NCBI GenBank assembly: GCA_015183035.1
Contig: JACZZP010000004.1
Span: 1,798,001 to 1,862,000 of the forward strand
Direction: 5' to 3'
From: Meloidogyne chitwoodi
Taxonomy: Eukaryota > Nematoda > Chromadorea > Rhabditida > Meloidogynidae
DNA: 64,000 nt
Within the stretch, counting starts at the first letter, position 1, and every line of letters begins with the position of its first letter. Below the pieces are notes generated by a model, which saw only the letters and a list, made by a program, of their open reading frames with translations, made no database searches and was not told the origin of the DNA. The position numbers were made by a program, and so were the translations under genes. Of this stretch, positions 31,692 to 41,112 are shown piece after piece.

Positions 31692-31906
31692 GGGGGGGGT
31701 GTCACTTTACCGACGCCGTTTCCGCGATAGGATTTGACCGACAGATTTTGACCGACAGCCATTTTACCGACGCCGTTTGACCGACTCGTCGGTCAAATGA
31801 GACCTTTTCAACTGTCGGTCAAATGGCATCGGTCAAACGGCTGTCATTCAAAATCTGTCGGTCAAATCCTATCGCGGAAACAGCGTCGGTAAAGTGACTC
31901 GCTCCC
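31692..31906. mobile_element. foldback (hairpin) repeat built from the word TTTGACCGAC
   Basis: The left arm gtcactttaccgacgccgtt, then tccgcgataggatttgaccg and onward, is matched by the inverted right arm ending cggaaacagcgtcggtaaagtgactcgctccc. The unit folds into one imperfect hairpin of about 100 bp per arm. The word tttgaccgac or its complement occurs about eight times inside. The framework (cgccgttt..gcgatagga, gaccgacagccattt, aaaggtctcattt) is shared with the element at 56803-56996, where GACCGA is replaced by GAGCGA. There is a G run at the left end and CTCCC at the right. No clear target-site duplication was seen here. Confidence 0.8.
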
Positions 31907-31973
31907 AGTTATAGTTCCTATAAATATTTTTTAATTCGCCGTTTGGTTTTCGTTTAATTCTTATGTTTTTTGA

Positions 31974-31984
31974 TTTTTTTTCAG
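31974..31984 (+). promoter_or_regulatory. probable spliced-leader acceptor of the GOLGA7 gene
   Basis: The sequence gattttttttcag is a near-ideal nematode 3' splice site 38 nt upstream of the ATG at 32023, with no visible upstream exon. It removes the ATG at 31963 from the mature message, which supports the chosen start. Confidence 0.5.
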
Positions 31985-32022
31985 CTATTGCCTACTTATA
32001 CTTGTTTAAAATATTAATAGCT

Positions 32023-32728
32023 ATGTCATTAAATAATTTTGATTCGTATGGAAAACGAAAGATTCTGCTTAATGAATGCAAAAAGATTTATATTCAGAGA
32101 GATTATGGTCGTGCTCTTGTTATTCGATTTTCAACAGAATTTCCCGCAGAGCTTGAAAACTACGTAAATTAAAAAAATATATTTTTTTATTATTTTTATT
32201 TCTTAAGATAAATAACCAATTATGGACCGATTTCATAAATAATTTGAATCAAATATATTTTGATGCAGAAAAATTGTCCTCTAGAGCTTATTTGGAAAAT
32301 ATTATTTCTCTTCTAACTTGTCATCTTTCTCGGCTGTGCTTTAAATCATATTGGACCAAAAAATTAGAAGAAGCAGAATCTTTAATTGATGAAGCTAATC
32401 AACAACATTTTGTTAAAGAGGGGATTTACGTTGGAAATCCATTGGATAAAGGATTCAGAGTGGTATTATTTTTACTAGTTTTATCTATATTTATAATTAT
32501 GTATAATAAGTTATAGAAAAATTTCTTAGATTAATAAAAATGTTTTAACTGTTCACTGTCCTAGATCTATCAATAAACAATTAAATTTATCTTCAGTTTT
32601 AATTTCAATTTTTTAATATTATTTTTTTAAAGATTGAAGTTGTACTGTTGGATGAGCCTTTTCCTGCTTGCTCTGAAAAACTTGAAAAAGGCAGTACTAC
32701 ACCAATTCAAGGGCTTCAACCACGGTGA
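32023..32728 (+). CDS. GOLGA7/Erf4-type palmitoyltransferase subunit
   Basis: Three exons (32023-32163, 32208-32462, 32633-32728) join in phase to 163 residues. The core KIYIQRDYGRALVIRFSTEF, FPAELEN, NNLNQIYFDAEKLSSRAYLE, CHLSRLCF, EGIYVGNPLDKGFRVIEVVL matches human GOLGA7 (FIQRDYSSG..CQFQTKFPAELEN..NNLYAEAEKL..SYLE) throughout. The family works with DHHC9-class enzymes in the Golgi to palmitoylate Ras-like proteins and stabilises the catalytic subunit. The N-terminal MSLNNFDSYGKRKILLNECK and the C-terminal PFPACSEKLEKGSTTPIQGL extensions go beyond the human protein. The C-terminal extension holds one Cys. The start was chosen because the upstream ATG at 31963 lies before a strong acceptor. 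Confidence 0.9.
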
Positions 32729-33154
32729 TATCTGCATCATTAATGATAATTGTAATAATTAAATGACCAAGAAAACATTTAAAGTATAATGCATTCATTT
32801 AATTTGTATATTCTCCAAAATTTTATTTTCTAAATAAATACTTTTAGTTTTTGGATTTAAAATATCCAAAATATTTCTGCAACATTGAATGACATAATTA
32901 TAATAATTAAATGACAAAAAATTTAAAGTATATTGCTTTCTTTTGTATATTCTCCAAAAGTTTATTTTCTAGACAAATACATACTTTTAGTTTTTGGATT
33001 TTTTTATTTTTAATAGAAGTAACCTTATCATTTTACGTTTGATCAACATCGAAAATATTTAGCCCAGAGTTTTTTTAGATATTGATATTAATTCAACAAT
33101 CTTTACAACGTTGAACAATTTCTTAAATTTTTATATATTTTAATAATAACAACA
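32729..33154. other. spacer between GOLGA7 and prolyl-tRNA synthetase
   Basis: 426 bp between two same-strand genes, with an internal near-duplication of about 100 bp (tataattaaatgac...ctccaaaattttattttctaaataaatacttttagtttttggattt at about 32750-32860 and again at about 32895-33000). A site ttttttag occurs near 33073-33080. The spacing would allow an operon but no clear acceptor is next to the ATG. Confidence 0.4.
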
Positions 33155-35481
33155 ATGTCAGGAGCTCAATTTATACAAAAGAGTTTAGCATTAAATATCT
33201 CAAAGAAAGCTGATTTTGTTGGTTGGTATAATCAAGTTTGTCTGTTTTTTACTTTAATTTATATCATGTTATTTTTGACAATAGGTTGTTGTAAAATCTG
33301 AGATGATTGAAAGTTACAATGTGCCAGGACTTTATACAATACGTCCTTGGGCTTTTTCCATTTGGGAATTTATTCAAGATTATATTGGAGGCAAATTTCT
33401 TGAAATGAATGTTAAAAATGTATCTCTACCTTTATTTGTCCCTTTTATGAGTAAATTGGGAGAAAGATATAATGATCTTGCACCGCATGTATGTCTTTCT
33501 TTTTTTTTAAACTGTTTATGGACAATTTTATACATTTAAAGTTTACCCAATTTTTTCACCTGCTATGCTTGTTTAAAGACTGAAAATTTTAAATAAATAA
33601 TTTTACTCTCGGTCAGAAATTTTAAATATTTTTAGATTTTAGACAACCTTTTTAACTTATGCGGGTGGAAATCCAATTGAATATTCTGTTGCAATAAGGC
33701 CAACAAGTGAATCTTTAGTCTATTCTGATTTTGGAAGATGGTGTAGATCTTGGCGTGATCTTCCTTTTAAAATAAATCATTGGTGCAATGCTGTGGTTAA
33801 TTAAAAGTGAAATCTTTATATTTTTTTTTAATTTTTAGAGATGGCATAAAAATCCAATTCCTTTTATTCTTAGCAGAGAATTCCTTCTCCAAGAAGGCTA
33901 TAATGGATTTATTAATCGAGAGGAAGCAACTAATGAAGTTTATAAAATTCTAGATATTTATACCTCCATTTATTGTGACCTTTTTGCCATTCCTGTTTTG
34001 AAAGGAAGAAAATCAGAAAAAGGAAAATTATTTGGAAGTGATTTTTCTACATCACTTCACATTGTTGTACCAACCAATGGAATAGGAATTCAGGTTTTTT
34101 AAAAATAATTTTATTATTTAAATTCTCGAAGTACTGGTCCTTACTTATTTACATGGGCCAGTAGTGAGAGACCAAACATAAAGAGCAAAGTTTTATTTAT
34201 CTTTTTAGGACATAAATATTTTATTAGAATTATTAAAATTATTTTTTAAGGGTGCATCATCTACTCATTTGGGACAATATTTTTCAAAAAAATTTGACCT
34301 TTATTTTGATAATCCAAAAAAACCAGGAGAGAAAGAATATATTTGGTTAACTCGTTATACGTTATCTATTCGTTCAATTGGAGCTTTAGTAATGGTACAT
34401 GGAGATGATTTTGGTTTAATTTTGCCTCCGAAAGTGGCCCCAATTCAGGTTAAATAAAAAAGTAGTTTTTTTATAAAAATTTATTTATAAAGGTAGTTAT
34501 AATTGCTAATGGAATTTTGAATTCTAATAAAAATATTACTGAAATTGGAGATAAATTGAGAAAATTTGGATTACGTGTTGAGGTAGACAATCGAGAAGAG
34601 GTAAAAATAATAAAAAAATTTTTTTATTTTTTTAGCTTTCCCCAAGTTCTATATTATTATTATTATTTATATCAAAAACAATCCTTCCCATAGAGATTTA
34701 ATTAAGATCCTCCAATAGAGCTTATCAATAACATAAAAAATATATCTTTGTTTACCTAAAGACTCCTCCAATAATTTGAATATACCCTTGTATTTTACAC
34801 AATTATAAAATATAATTATTTTTTATTTTTATGTTTCAACTGAATACAAATTCGAATATTGGAAAGTTTGTTCAAATAATTTAAAAAATAAAAACATTAT
34901 TATTTATTTTTAGTTGAAAGGTGTACCAATTATTCTTGAAATTAATCCAGAATATTTAAAAAGACGACAAATACTTTCAATTATACGTTTTAATAACCAA
35001 AGAACTTTTGTTGGATCAGATAATTTAGCTGTGGAATTGAAATATTTATTAGAAAAAATTCATTGTGATATGCTTAAAACGTTAGAGAATTATTATTTAT
35101 TTTAATTAAAAGATTATTTAAAAGACTCTTTTTGGACAATTATTTAAAATTATAAGTTATCCTAAATAATATTTAATTTTTAAATATTTTTTCCTTTTTT
35201 TTAGAAAAACAGATGAGCTAAATAAAATTGTTGAAATTTGTCTTGAATGGAAACATTTTTTACCATCATTAGAAAAACAATCTGTTTTACTTTCTCCTTT
35301 TTGTGGACGTGTTAAATGTGAACAATGGATTGAAACAAATTCACAATTAAATAATAATAAAATTAAACTTTTAAATATTCCTTTTGAACAACCTAATGAT
35401 AATTTTGATAAAAAATGTATAAATCCTAATTGTAAAAAAAAGGCAGAATTTTTTGCTTTATTTGGTCAATATTTTTGTTAA
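33155..35481 (+). CDS. divergent prolyl-tRNA synthetase (class II, eukaryotic/archaeal type)
   Basis: Seven or so exons encode a protein starting MSGAQFIQKSLALNISKKAD. Motifs in order: FVGWYNQVVVKSEMIESYNV, GLYTIRPWAFSIWEFIQDYI, NVSLPLFVPFMSKLGE, VAIRPTSESLVYSDFGRWC, WRDLPFKINHWCNAVRW, IPFILSREFLLQEGYNGF, AIPVLKGRKSEKGKLFG, GASSTHLGQYFSKKFDLYF, RSIGALVMVHGDDFGLILPP, then the anticodon domain (VVIIANGILNSNK, ELKGVPIILEINPEYLKR) and a C-terminal zinc-type domain with KCINPNCKKKAEFFALFGQY. This matches the free-standing ProRS of nematodes and the ProRS half of human EPRS. Odd points: the motif 2 loop reads LSREFL instead of LRTREFL, HSAFAT is YNGFIN, and the conserved segment before the anticodon-domain strand (DNYSPGWKFNHWE in the human protein) is missing. 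It may be a diverged paralogue with altered function. Confidence 0.85.
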
Positions 35482-37163
35482 TTTTATTTTTAATTTTATA
35501 AAGTATTTTCCTTTAATAATTTTATTAAATATTTAAAAAAAAAGATTAAAATCGAATTATTAAGAAATTAATGAAAGAAGAAATGATAACAATTTATCTT
35601 TTGATAAATAATATATTTATGTGTTGTCATTGGCCTGATCACCATTTTTATTTATTTATTAATTATTATTTTCTCTCACAAATCAATAAATGTTTTAATG
35701 GTCATTTATTTATTTATTTACATTTTATTTACTTTTATTCCTCTAATTTATTTGTATATATTTTAGATATTAAATTCCTAAAATAATTATAAATAAATAT
35801 AATTATTTATTATTTGTTTAAAAAAGATAACATTTCTTTTATTTGTCTTTATTTAAGGCCATAGTTTTAGAATTTAAAAATAATATTAGTGAACAGAGTT
35901 TTGTCTGGCCTCTCTGCATTTTTATAATTTTTGAAAAGGTTAATAACCCAAAATATTTAATTAAAAGATACAAACTAATCACACACTGAATTTTGTAATT
36001 TTTTTGTTCTTTTGCACATTAGTTAAACTTTTACTTTTTAAGATGAGTAAAGCACAATTTTGCTAAAAAATGTTATAATTAGAAAAGTTAAGAAATATAA
36101 CAATTTTAATTTCAAAATTACAAAAAAATGAAAATATTATTTTCTTTTAATTATTGTAAAATTGTTTAATAAAAAATATTAAATTTCTGTTTTTTATTTT
36201 TGTCCATTTTGAATTAAAAAATTATTTTTTTTAATAATAAGTAAACACATTTTATTTTATAAATGTATAATATCTTTTAATAAATCTAATAAAATTAAAA
36301 ACATTTTTAACAATAATTTTTAATTTATTTTATTTTTTTCACTTAAAAATGTGTAAATAAATAATTTATTCACAAACAATTTATTTTCTTTTTTGTTTGT
36401 TATACATTCTTTTAAATATTAATTTCAACAAAAAAATATTTAAAGAAAAAAATAAATTATTACTAAATGTATATTTATTTATTTAATATTTAATCTATTT
36501 TATATTTAAATAAAGTGTTCATTTTTTTAAAACAAAAATGTGTGCCTTGGGGGAAGATAAAAGAAATATCCATCTAATCGATTATCTAACAAAGAAGGCC
36601 TTTTCCCCTCAATTCATTTTATTTTTCAAGTAAAAAAATTTTTTTATTTTATATTTATTTTATTAAATATTCATTCCATTTATTTGTTTTAATCCCTTTC
36701 TTCCAATTTATCAACACAAAGCTTTTAAAAAAAATTTTTTTTTTTTAATGAAGTGGGAAATAATTGGAAAAGAGAAAATAGTAGACATTAAAAAAAGATA
36801 AAATTTCATTTCTTTTTTTAATTTACTCTAAATACTTTTTACTTTTTTAATTTTTATTTATCTTTTAAAAAATTGCAACTTTCTTTGACATATTTATTAA
36901 AACAATTAATAATAATATTTTGTAATAATTCGAGAAAAAAAGAATTTTATTTTAATCTCAGAACAAATTACTCTAACTGGGCAAATTTAATAAATGTAGA
37001 TAATTTATTATTTCTAAAAGAAATTTTAGAGAAAAACTTTCTTTTTTTTTTTGCATTTTTCATTTTTTTTATTAATTTTTATTTTATTAAAATATTTTTT
37101 CTCCTATTTTTGGAATAAAGTAAAGTACACATTTTTATTCAACAACCAAAATATTTTTTTAAA
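35482..37163. other. AT-rich gene-free region
   Basis: No coding signal beyond low-complexity frames. The 3' UTR of the preceding gene and the promoter of the SLC16-type gene should lie here. A small less AT-rich patch near 36541-36610 has no recognisable feature. Confidence 0.5.
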
Positions 37164-40100
37164 ATGCAAGGAAATGGAATTGAAAATGAAGAAAAAGAAA
37201 AAATAAATAATAAAGAAATAAATAAAATAACAAATTTATTAAATAATGATGATGAAAAGATGAATAAATTGGAAGATAAAATTGAACAAGCTGGAATTGT
37301 AAAACCTCCAGATGGATCTTTTGGTTGGATAATTGTTTTTGCTAGTTTTTGTACTAATGGAATTGTTGATGGAATTATTTTTACTGGTATTTTTAAAATA
37401 TTTATTTTTAAATTATTTCTCTAAAAATAAATTGACAAAAGAATTTAATTTTTTTTAAAAAAAGTAAATAGGTATATAATATTCAATTTTATTATTAACC
37501 TCTTTTATAATTTTAGTCTTTTTTATAAATTATAAGAGAATAATTATTTTTTAAAAATAAATAATTCTTTTTTTAAAGTAAGTGCAAGTCTTGTACCTCG
37601 TTGGGAACGTTTTTTTAATAATAATACAGTAACTAATGTAACATCTCTTTTGGCTGGATTTTATTTACTTTCTGGACCTTTAGCTTCAGCTTTAGCTAAT
37701 TCTTTTGGTTGTAATACTGTTGCTGTTGCTGGTTATTTATTTTAATATTTATTAAAATAAATAATTTATTTTTTAAGGAGCTTTTATTGCTGCAATTGGT
37801 TTTTTAGTAAGTGCACTTATTCCTGCACTTCCTGTTCTTTATGTAGCTTTTGGAATTATTGGAGGTTAAAAAAATATTAAAAAATTATTTTTAAATTTAA
37901 TTTTTAGGAATTGGTTTTGGACTTATTTTTCTTCCAGCAATTGTTATAGTTGGTCAATATTTTTCAGAAAAAAGGGCATTAGCAACGGGAATTGCTGTTT
38001 GTGGTTCAGGTATTGGTACGGCTATTTTTGGACAGGTAAACAAATTAATTTTTTTCTTATTAATTTTTTGATAATTTTTAAATTATTAAAATTCTAAATA
38101 ACTAAAGTCTTTATTTTTTTTCCAAAAGATTAATCCAATAATTCTTGATCATTTTGATAAAATTGTTGGCGAAGAAGATAGTTGGCGTATTTTTTTACTT
38201 TTTCTTTCTGCAATAACTTTAACTTGTGCAATATTTGGTTGTTTTTTTAAACCATTAAAACCTTCAAAAACACAACTTGAACAAGTGAAAATTTAATATT
38301 TTATTTAAAAAAGAAAAACATTTTTTATAGTAAAGGTGGTTAAAATTGCAAGTGAATTTATGGGAAAAGGAGTAAATGAAGGAGAAAATAATATTAGTGT
38401 AACAATACCAGATTCTGAAGAAAATAATAAACTTAATAGAAGACCTTCTGATAATACAAAAATTACTCAAGGAGTGGAAATTGAACGGTAATTATAATTA
38501 TATTTTTTATAAATAAAAATACAATTTGAAGGAATATCACTTTTTTTTAATTATTTATATTAACTAGCGTACCACCCACCATCCCTGACCTCCCTTACCA
38601 CCAAACGGCGTAACATCGGCCACAACCAAACGGCGTAACCTAAGCCACAACCAAACAAGAATTATGAGAAAATAAGCGGTTTATATAGTATCCAACTGTC
38701 AAAAACTACTATAAAAAACCAATTTTTAGTTACCCCAATCATTTGTCGACAAACAGACATACGGAAAAACATTTTCAATTATATAATAAGATTGGAAGTG
38801 TGGTGTAGTGGTTAGATTCTTTGTTTAGAAAAATATAGAGGTTTTGGTTCGAATCTAGTATTGAAATTTATTTTTAAAAAGTATGTATTTTGGATTACTG
38901 CAGTACTCAAAATAAAACTTGAAATGCCAAAAAATGGAAAAATTTCCTTTTAAATTGTAAATAATATTATACTTAATAAACAAAAATTATATAAGTTTTT
39001 AAAATATTAGTTTTGTTAAACTCCCTCAAAATGGTGCTCTTTCTCGTAGACGTGTAGATTCATTTTCACAAAGGCCTTTTCTATCAACACTCGAATTACT
39101 AGCAAGTCGACATGCACTAGTTGGTGATTATTTTAAAATTATTTTTTTAATAAATTTTAATTATTTTTTTTTAATTTTTTAAAGGATCAATCAAGTATGT
39201 CAAATGCTAATTTGGCAAGAAAAATAAGCAAAGTTGGAGTTATTGATTTAAATCGTCCACTTAGCCGAATGGATGTTTTTTATACTGGTTCTACCCAAAG
39301 TTTAGCAAAAATAACAAAAAATAAAATGCCTCATTTTTCAAATAATATTGAAGATAAAGAAGAAATAAAACCTTTAACAATTGGAAAATCTAATATTTAT
39401 TTAAGTTCTGCTGGTTTACATGCTTTGGAAGGAACAGCAAAATCTGGATTTGTTTCTTCAAAATGGACTAATAATATTATTTCTGTAATAAAAAAATATT
39501 AATTTTTTATAAAAATATTTTTTTTAATTTTTTCAGTCTCTTCGTTCAATGCTTGATTTAGCTCTTTTACAAAGTCCAACATTTCTTATTTTGGCAATTA
39601 GTGGTTTTCTTACACTTTTTTGTTTTTTTGTGCCTTTTGCTTTTATTGGTGAATTAGCATCTGATAAAATTATTATTAAAAATTATAATAATAATACAAA
39701 TATTAATGATAATTCAAAAAGTGATTCAGCTTCACAATTACTTTTGGTTCTTCTTGGTTAATTTTTTTTAATTATTTTAAATATAAAGATGAAATAGTTC
39801 GAAAAAAAATCTCTAATAAATAAATTAAATTATAATATGTATCTTTTTTATTATTTCATTTTATCTTATAATTATTTTCTTTTTGTTTTTCTTTCTTTTT
39901 CTTAAGCATATTTAAAAAAATAAATTTAATTCTTTTCAGGCCTTTTTAATGTTCTTGGGCGTGTTTTATGCGGGTAAATTTAAATTTATTTTTAATTAAA
40001 AAAATAAAGTTTTTGAACTTCCAAGTAATCCTTTTTCTTTATAGTTTTATATCTGATCATCCAAAAGTTGATCCATTAATTGTTTCAAATATTGCATTAA

Positions 40101-40661
40101 TAATTGGAGGAATATCTACTATATTTGCTCCATTACTTGATAAACTTTGGATGTTTGCTATTTATTGTTTTCCTTTTGCTTTTGGGGCTGCTTCTTTTGC
40201 AGCATTACGTTCAATTATTTGTGTTGAATTACTTGGTAATAAAATAAAAAAATATATTTTTAATTAAAAATTAAAGGAATTGAACGTCTTTCTAGTGCTT
40301 TTGGAATGCTTATGCTTTTTATGGGGTTTATTTACATATATTTTTTTAAATAAATTTTATTTTTTTTAGTATTGCTGCCCTTTTTGGTTAGTTAATATTT
40401 TTTATTTTCTTTTAAAATTAAATTAATCTTTTTAAATTTTTTAAAGGACCTCCATTTGCAAAGCTTTTAAAAAACTTTACGGGTAGTTATGGCCTTTCTT
40501 TTCACATTATGGGTATAATGATGGTTATTAGTGGTGCAATTTGTATTCCTCTAAGAAAAATCAATGATTGGGAAAAAAGAAAAAATATTCAAAAAAATGA
40601 AAAAGAATTAAAAAATGATGAAAACTTTCAAGAATTACAACCTTTAAACTCAAATAAATAA
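37164..40661 (+). CDS. SLC16-type (monocarboxylate) major facilitator transporter
   Basis: A plus-strand gene of about a dozen exons encoding roughly 640 residues. After an Asn/Lys/Glu-rich N-terminus comes PPDGSFGWIIVFASFCTNGI, the SLC16 signature entering helix 1. LVPRWERFF, LLAGFYLLSGPLASALAN, FGCNTVAVAGAFIAAIGFLV, GGIGFGLIFLPAIVIVGQYF and SEKRALATGIAVCGSGIGTA (helices 2-6) follow. A long polar central loop (about 230 residues, including FVKLPQNGALSRRRVDSFSQ) separates the halves, then SLRSMLDLALLQSPTFLILA, LGLFNVLGRVLCGFISD, LIIGGISTIFAPLLDKLWMF, FGAASFAALRSIICVELLG, RLSSAFGMLMLFMGIAALFG and a polar C-terminus. The family moves monocarboxylates, aromatic amino acids or other small anions. 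The substrate is not deducible here. One intron (about 38489-39007) carries a repeat with tRNA-like sequence. Confidence 0.9.
38562..38790. mobile_element. short copy of the minisatellite-cored dispersed repeat
   Basis: It lies in an intron. The left edge accacccaccatccctgacc resembles the left edge of the long copy at 7068. The core has two and a bit 25-bp units (accaaacggcgtaacatcggccaca, accaaacggcgtaacctaagccaca), and the right part starting gcggtttatatagtat at 38676 continues similar to 9317-9425 (both end cattttcaattatata or a close variant). The order and orientation are the same as in the long copy. Confidence 0.6.
38794..38863 (+). repeat. tRNA-like sequence with A and B boxes, SINE candidate
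   Basis: It contains tggtgtagtggttag (38801-38815), an excellent A box, and ggttcgaatct (38846-38856), an excellent B box, about 30 nt apart as in tRNA genes. The T-stem and anticodon stem do not pair well and the anticodon arm is AT-rich, so it is unlikely to make a tRNA. It directly follows the right end of the dispersed repeat and is followed by an A-rich tract, so it may be the head of a tRNA-derived SINE or a tRNA pseudogene. Confidence 0.55.
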
Positions 40662-41112
40662 ATTTAAAAAAATATATTTAAAATTATAAAAGAATTTCTT
40701 TAAATTTTTTAAAATAAATACTTATTTTTTAAACTTTTAATAGAAATATGTATTTGTCATTTTTTAAATAACTTTTTAAAATTTGACTTTTTTGTAAACA
40801 AACTTATATCCATTCGATAGCTTTGTAAAAGGATTGTCGAATTTATATATAAATGCTTTTTAGAAAATATCGTAAAGATGTCAAAATATATTTTTTACAA
40901 GAAAGTTGGTTAAGGCATTTTGTCAAATATTGGCAATATGGTCATTTTGTCCATGACGTCTTCTCGCAAACAAAAGGGTAACTCAGAAAATATCTGCACT
41001 TATAAATCCTAGAATAACATACATATTGAAAACAATTATATTTTCTTATTTTTAATATTTTTTAGTTATTTAATTTTTATTTATTTATTTATCAACAAAT
41101 TTCATTTTTTCA
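40662..41112. other. spacer between SLC16-type gene and Lgl
   Basis: 451 bp with no coding signal. It contains repeated words attttgtca/attttgtcc near 40918-40955. Spacing would allow shared transcription with the upstream gene, but no clear trans-splice acceptor was identified. Confidence 0.4.

Noticed and set aside
31963..32022. Upstream ATG extending the GOLGA7 protein (MFFDFFSAIAYLYLFKILIA)
   Set aside because: A near-perfect acceptor (gattttttttcag) lies inside this stretch, before the ATG at 32023 that fits the family. The extra residues look like a translated splice site.
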